Positions 6,747 to 7,494 of a DNA stretch of 7,494 bases are shown here, one piece after another (the first letter of the stretch is position 1; each line of letters begins with the position of its first letter). Location of the stretch: assembly GCA_007119395.1 (NCBI GenBank), contig SKPS01000212.1, positions 1 to 7,494 on the forward strand, given 5' to 3'. The notes beneath the pieces were generated by a model that saw only the letters and a program-made list of their open reading frames with translations, did not search any database and had not been told where the DNA came from. The DNA comes from Lentimicrobiaceae bacterium (GTDB lineage Bacteria > Bacteroidota > Bacteroidia > Bacteroidales > SKPS01). Position numbers and translations under genes: made by a program.

Positions 6747-6894
6747 TTGGCTCTTTGGCTTCTTAGACGTCAACAACCGATTTCGTTACACAGAGGAAAA
6801 CAAGAGTTAACAGGAGAGTTTCACAGAGGTTCTTTCTCCGTGAAACTCCTTTTTTCCTCTGCGAAGCTCTGTGTCACAAAAAGCCAACAGCCAA
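6747..6894. repeat. Nested imperfect inverted repeat filling the convergent intergenic region
   Basis: There are three concentric arms. The outer one pairs TTGGCT/TTGGCTT (6747-6752, 6755-6761) with AAGCCAA/AGCCAA (6881-6887, 6889-6894), 13 pairs. The middle one pairs GTTACACAGAG (6785-6795) with CTCTGTGTCAC (6867-6877), 10 of 11. The inner one is the terminator stem. The heptamer CACAGAG occurs at 6789-6795 and 6822-6828 and inverted at 6867-6873. Short AGCCAA units repeat on the right side up to about 6900. Nothing here looks coding. Confidence 0.6.
6816..6855 (+). terminator. Rho-independent terminator of ubiX
   Basis: GAGTTTCAC (6816-6824) pairs perfectly with GTGAAACTC (6840-6848). After one A/C mismatch, GAG (6826-6828) pairs with CTC (6836-6838), leaving a 7-base loop. 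A run of six T follows at 6850-6855. Stem plus T run is the classic forward-strand terminator, placed 80 bases after the ubiX stop. On the reverse strand no T run directly follows the stem, so it is weaker as a terminator for the converging gene. Confidence 0.7.
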
Positions 6895-6909
6895 AAGCCA
6901 AAAACCAAC

Positions 6910-7494
6910 CTACTGTTTTACAATGCGGAATGTGCCTCCTTCACCGCTGGTGCTTACGATGCGGCCAAGGTAAACTCCTGCCGGAAGGTGGTTGAGGTTG
7001 AGGTGCATTTGGTGTTGGTATGCCGGAATGGACACCTCTTTCTGAATGGCACCTTGCATGTTGAATATAAGCAGAGTGCCTTGCGGCAAAGGAGTGTTGT
7101 CCCGGGTTCGGACATAAAGGTCATCACGGGTTGGGTTGGGGTAAACGAACACCTCCTGTTTACCCCGCTCAACCGTTTCAATGCCAATATGGTACAGCGT
7201 GTCAGCACAGTTGGGCAGGGCACAACCCATGGTGTCGGTTTTTACAAACCAGCCGCCGGCACCAATAACCTTGGTCATCCCCACAATCAGGTATCCCCCG
7301 TCATGAGCCGCTCGCATCTTATAGGGTCGTTCCATCCAGATCGGATAGTACGCCAGCCAGCGGTTCCATATTAGCTGTAAATTACTGTCTAAAAGGATCA
7401 GATTTGAACCTGCAAAAGAACTTATCTGGTCAGCGACTACAATACTGTTGTTATTAGATAACACAGCACCTTTAACGATTCCGTTGCTTTTCCA
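6910..7494 (-). CDS. T9SS-exported protein with C-terminal sorting domain (5' end cut by window)
   Basis: The reverse frame is open from the right edge (7494) to TAG at 6910-6912, showing the last 194 residues, so the true start lies beyond the window. A GTG at 7464 is internal. The first ~110 residues resemble the repeat units common in such proteins, with a GGYLIVG...GGWFVKTDTMGC pattern (about 66-91 of the visible part) followed by a second Cys in PNCADTL. The last ~80 residues form a type A sorting domain (TIGR04183/PF18962 type): VYPNPTRDDLYV, a central LLIFNMQGAIQKEV, LPAGVYLGRIV and the terminal Lys in IVKQ. Such proteins cross the inner membrane by Sec, then the outer membrane by the type IX system. 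The domain is usually removed by PorU and the protein fixed to the surface or released. It converges on ubiX and is not part of that operon. What the missing N-terminal part does cannot be told. Confidence 0.88.
   Translation of the reverse strand, partial: WKSNGIVKGAVLSNNNSIVVADQISSFAGSNLILLDSNLQLIWNRWLAYYPIWMERPYKMRAAHDGGYLIVGMTKVIGAGGWFVKTDTMGCALPNCADTLYHIGIETVERGKQEVFVYPNPTRDDLYVRTRDNTPLPQGTLLIFNMQGAIQKEVSIPAYQHQMHLNLNHLPAGVYLGRIVSTSGEGGTFRIVKQ
6913..7152 (-). other. T9SS type A C-terminal sorting domain
   Basis: This is the last 80 residues of the reverse-strand protein. It has the hallmark YPNP near its start (7132-7143), the PAGVY motif near its end and a Lys two residues from the end. 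This immunoglobulin-like domain is the export signal read by the type IX secretion machinery. Confidence 0.88.

Noticed and set aside
6878..6910. Repeated AGCCAA units as a CRISPR or tandem-repeat locus
   Set aside because: The units are about 7 bases, only three or four copies, and without spacers. They are better explained as an arm of the inverted repeat and a short degenerate repeat.
6871..7374. Forward open frame of 167 codons opposite the sorting-domain gene
   Set aside because: It is the shadow of the reverse-strand gene, whose protein shows clear T9SS motifs. The forward product has no domain, and its N-terminus falls in the repeat region.

Overview
The window comes from a member of the Bacteroidota, probably an environmental lineage of middling GC content. 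Three things support this. A reverse-strand gene at the right edge ends in a type IX secretion (T9SS) C-terminal sorting domain, which is restricted to this phylum. A promoter at 5349-5376 fits the Bacteroidota consensus TTG-N17-TAnnTTTG. Three genes have signal peptides and outer-membrane or surface-type proteins typical of the group, including a PF13568-like small barrel, and no obvious Shine-Dalgarno sequences are seen. No tRNA, rRNA, CRISPR array, transposase or phage gene was seen.

Left part (1-5304): three closely spaced forward genes, probably one operon whose promoter lies upstream of the window. They are the C-terminal part of a long beta-strand-rich protein of unknown function (1-1482), a secreted protein made of about six fibronectin type III (Fn3) domains (1503-3569), and a 563-residue predicted outer-membrane beta-barrel (3613-5304). 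The barrel most likely starts at a TTG codon that overlaps the stop of a short upstream reading frame. The gene order suggests a surface assembly built from a large beta-rich polymer or adhesin-like protein, an Fn3 chain and a membrane anchor. This is inference from gene order and protein type, and none of the three has a function I can name.

Middle (5305-6736): a 146-base gap holds a good promoter, a dyad overlapping it and a hairpin in the predicted 5' leader. These precede a small outer-membrane barrel gene (5451-6056). After 83 bases comes ubiX (6140-6736), flavin prenyltransferase, with the known active-site residues at the expected spacing.

Right part (6737-7494): a 173-base convergent intergenic region is almost entirely a nested inverted repeat. 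Its core is a good rho-independent terminator for the forward strand, and it carries three CACAGAG-type heptamers. The reverse-strand gene for the T9SS-exported protein (6910-7494, cut by the right edge) ends against it.
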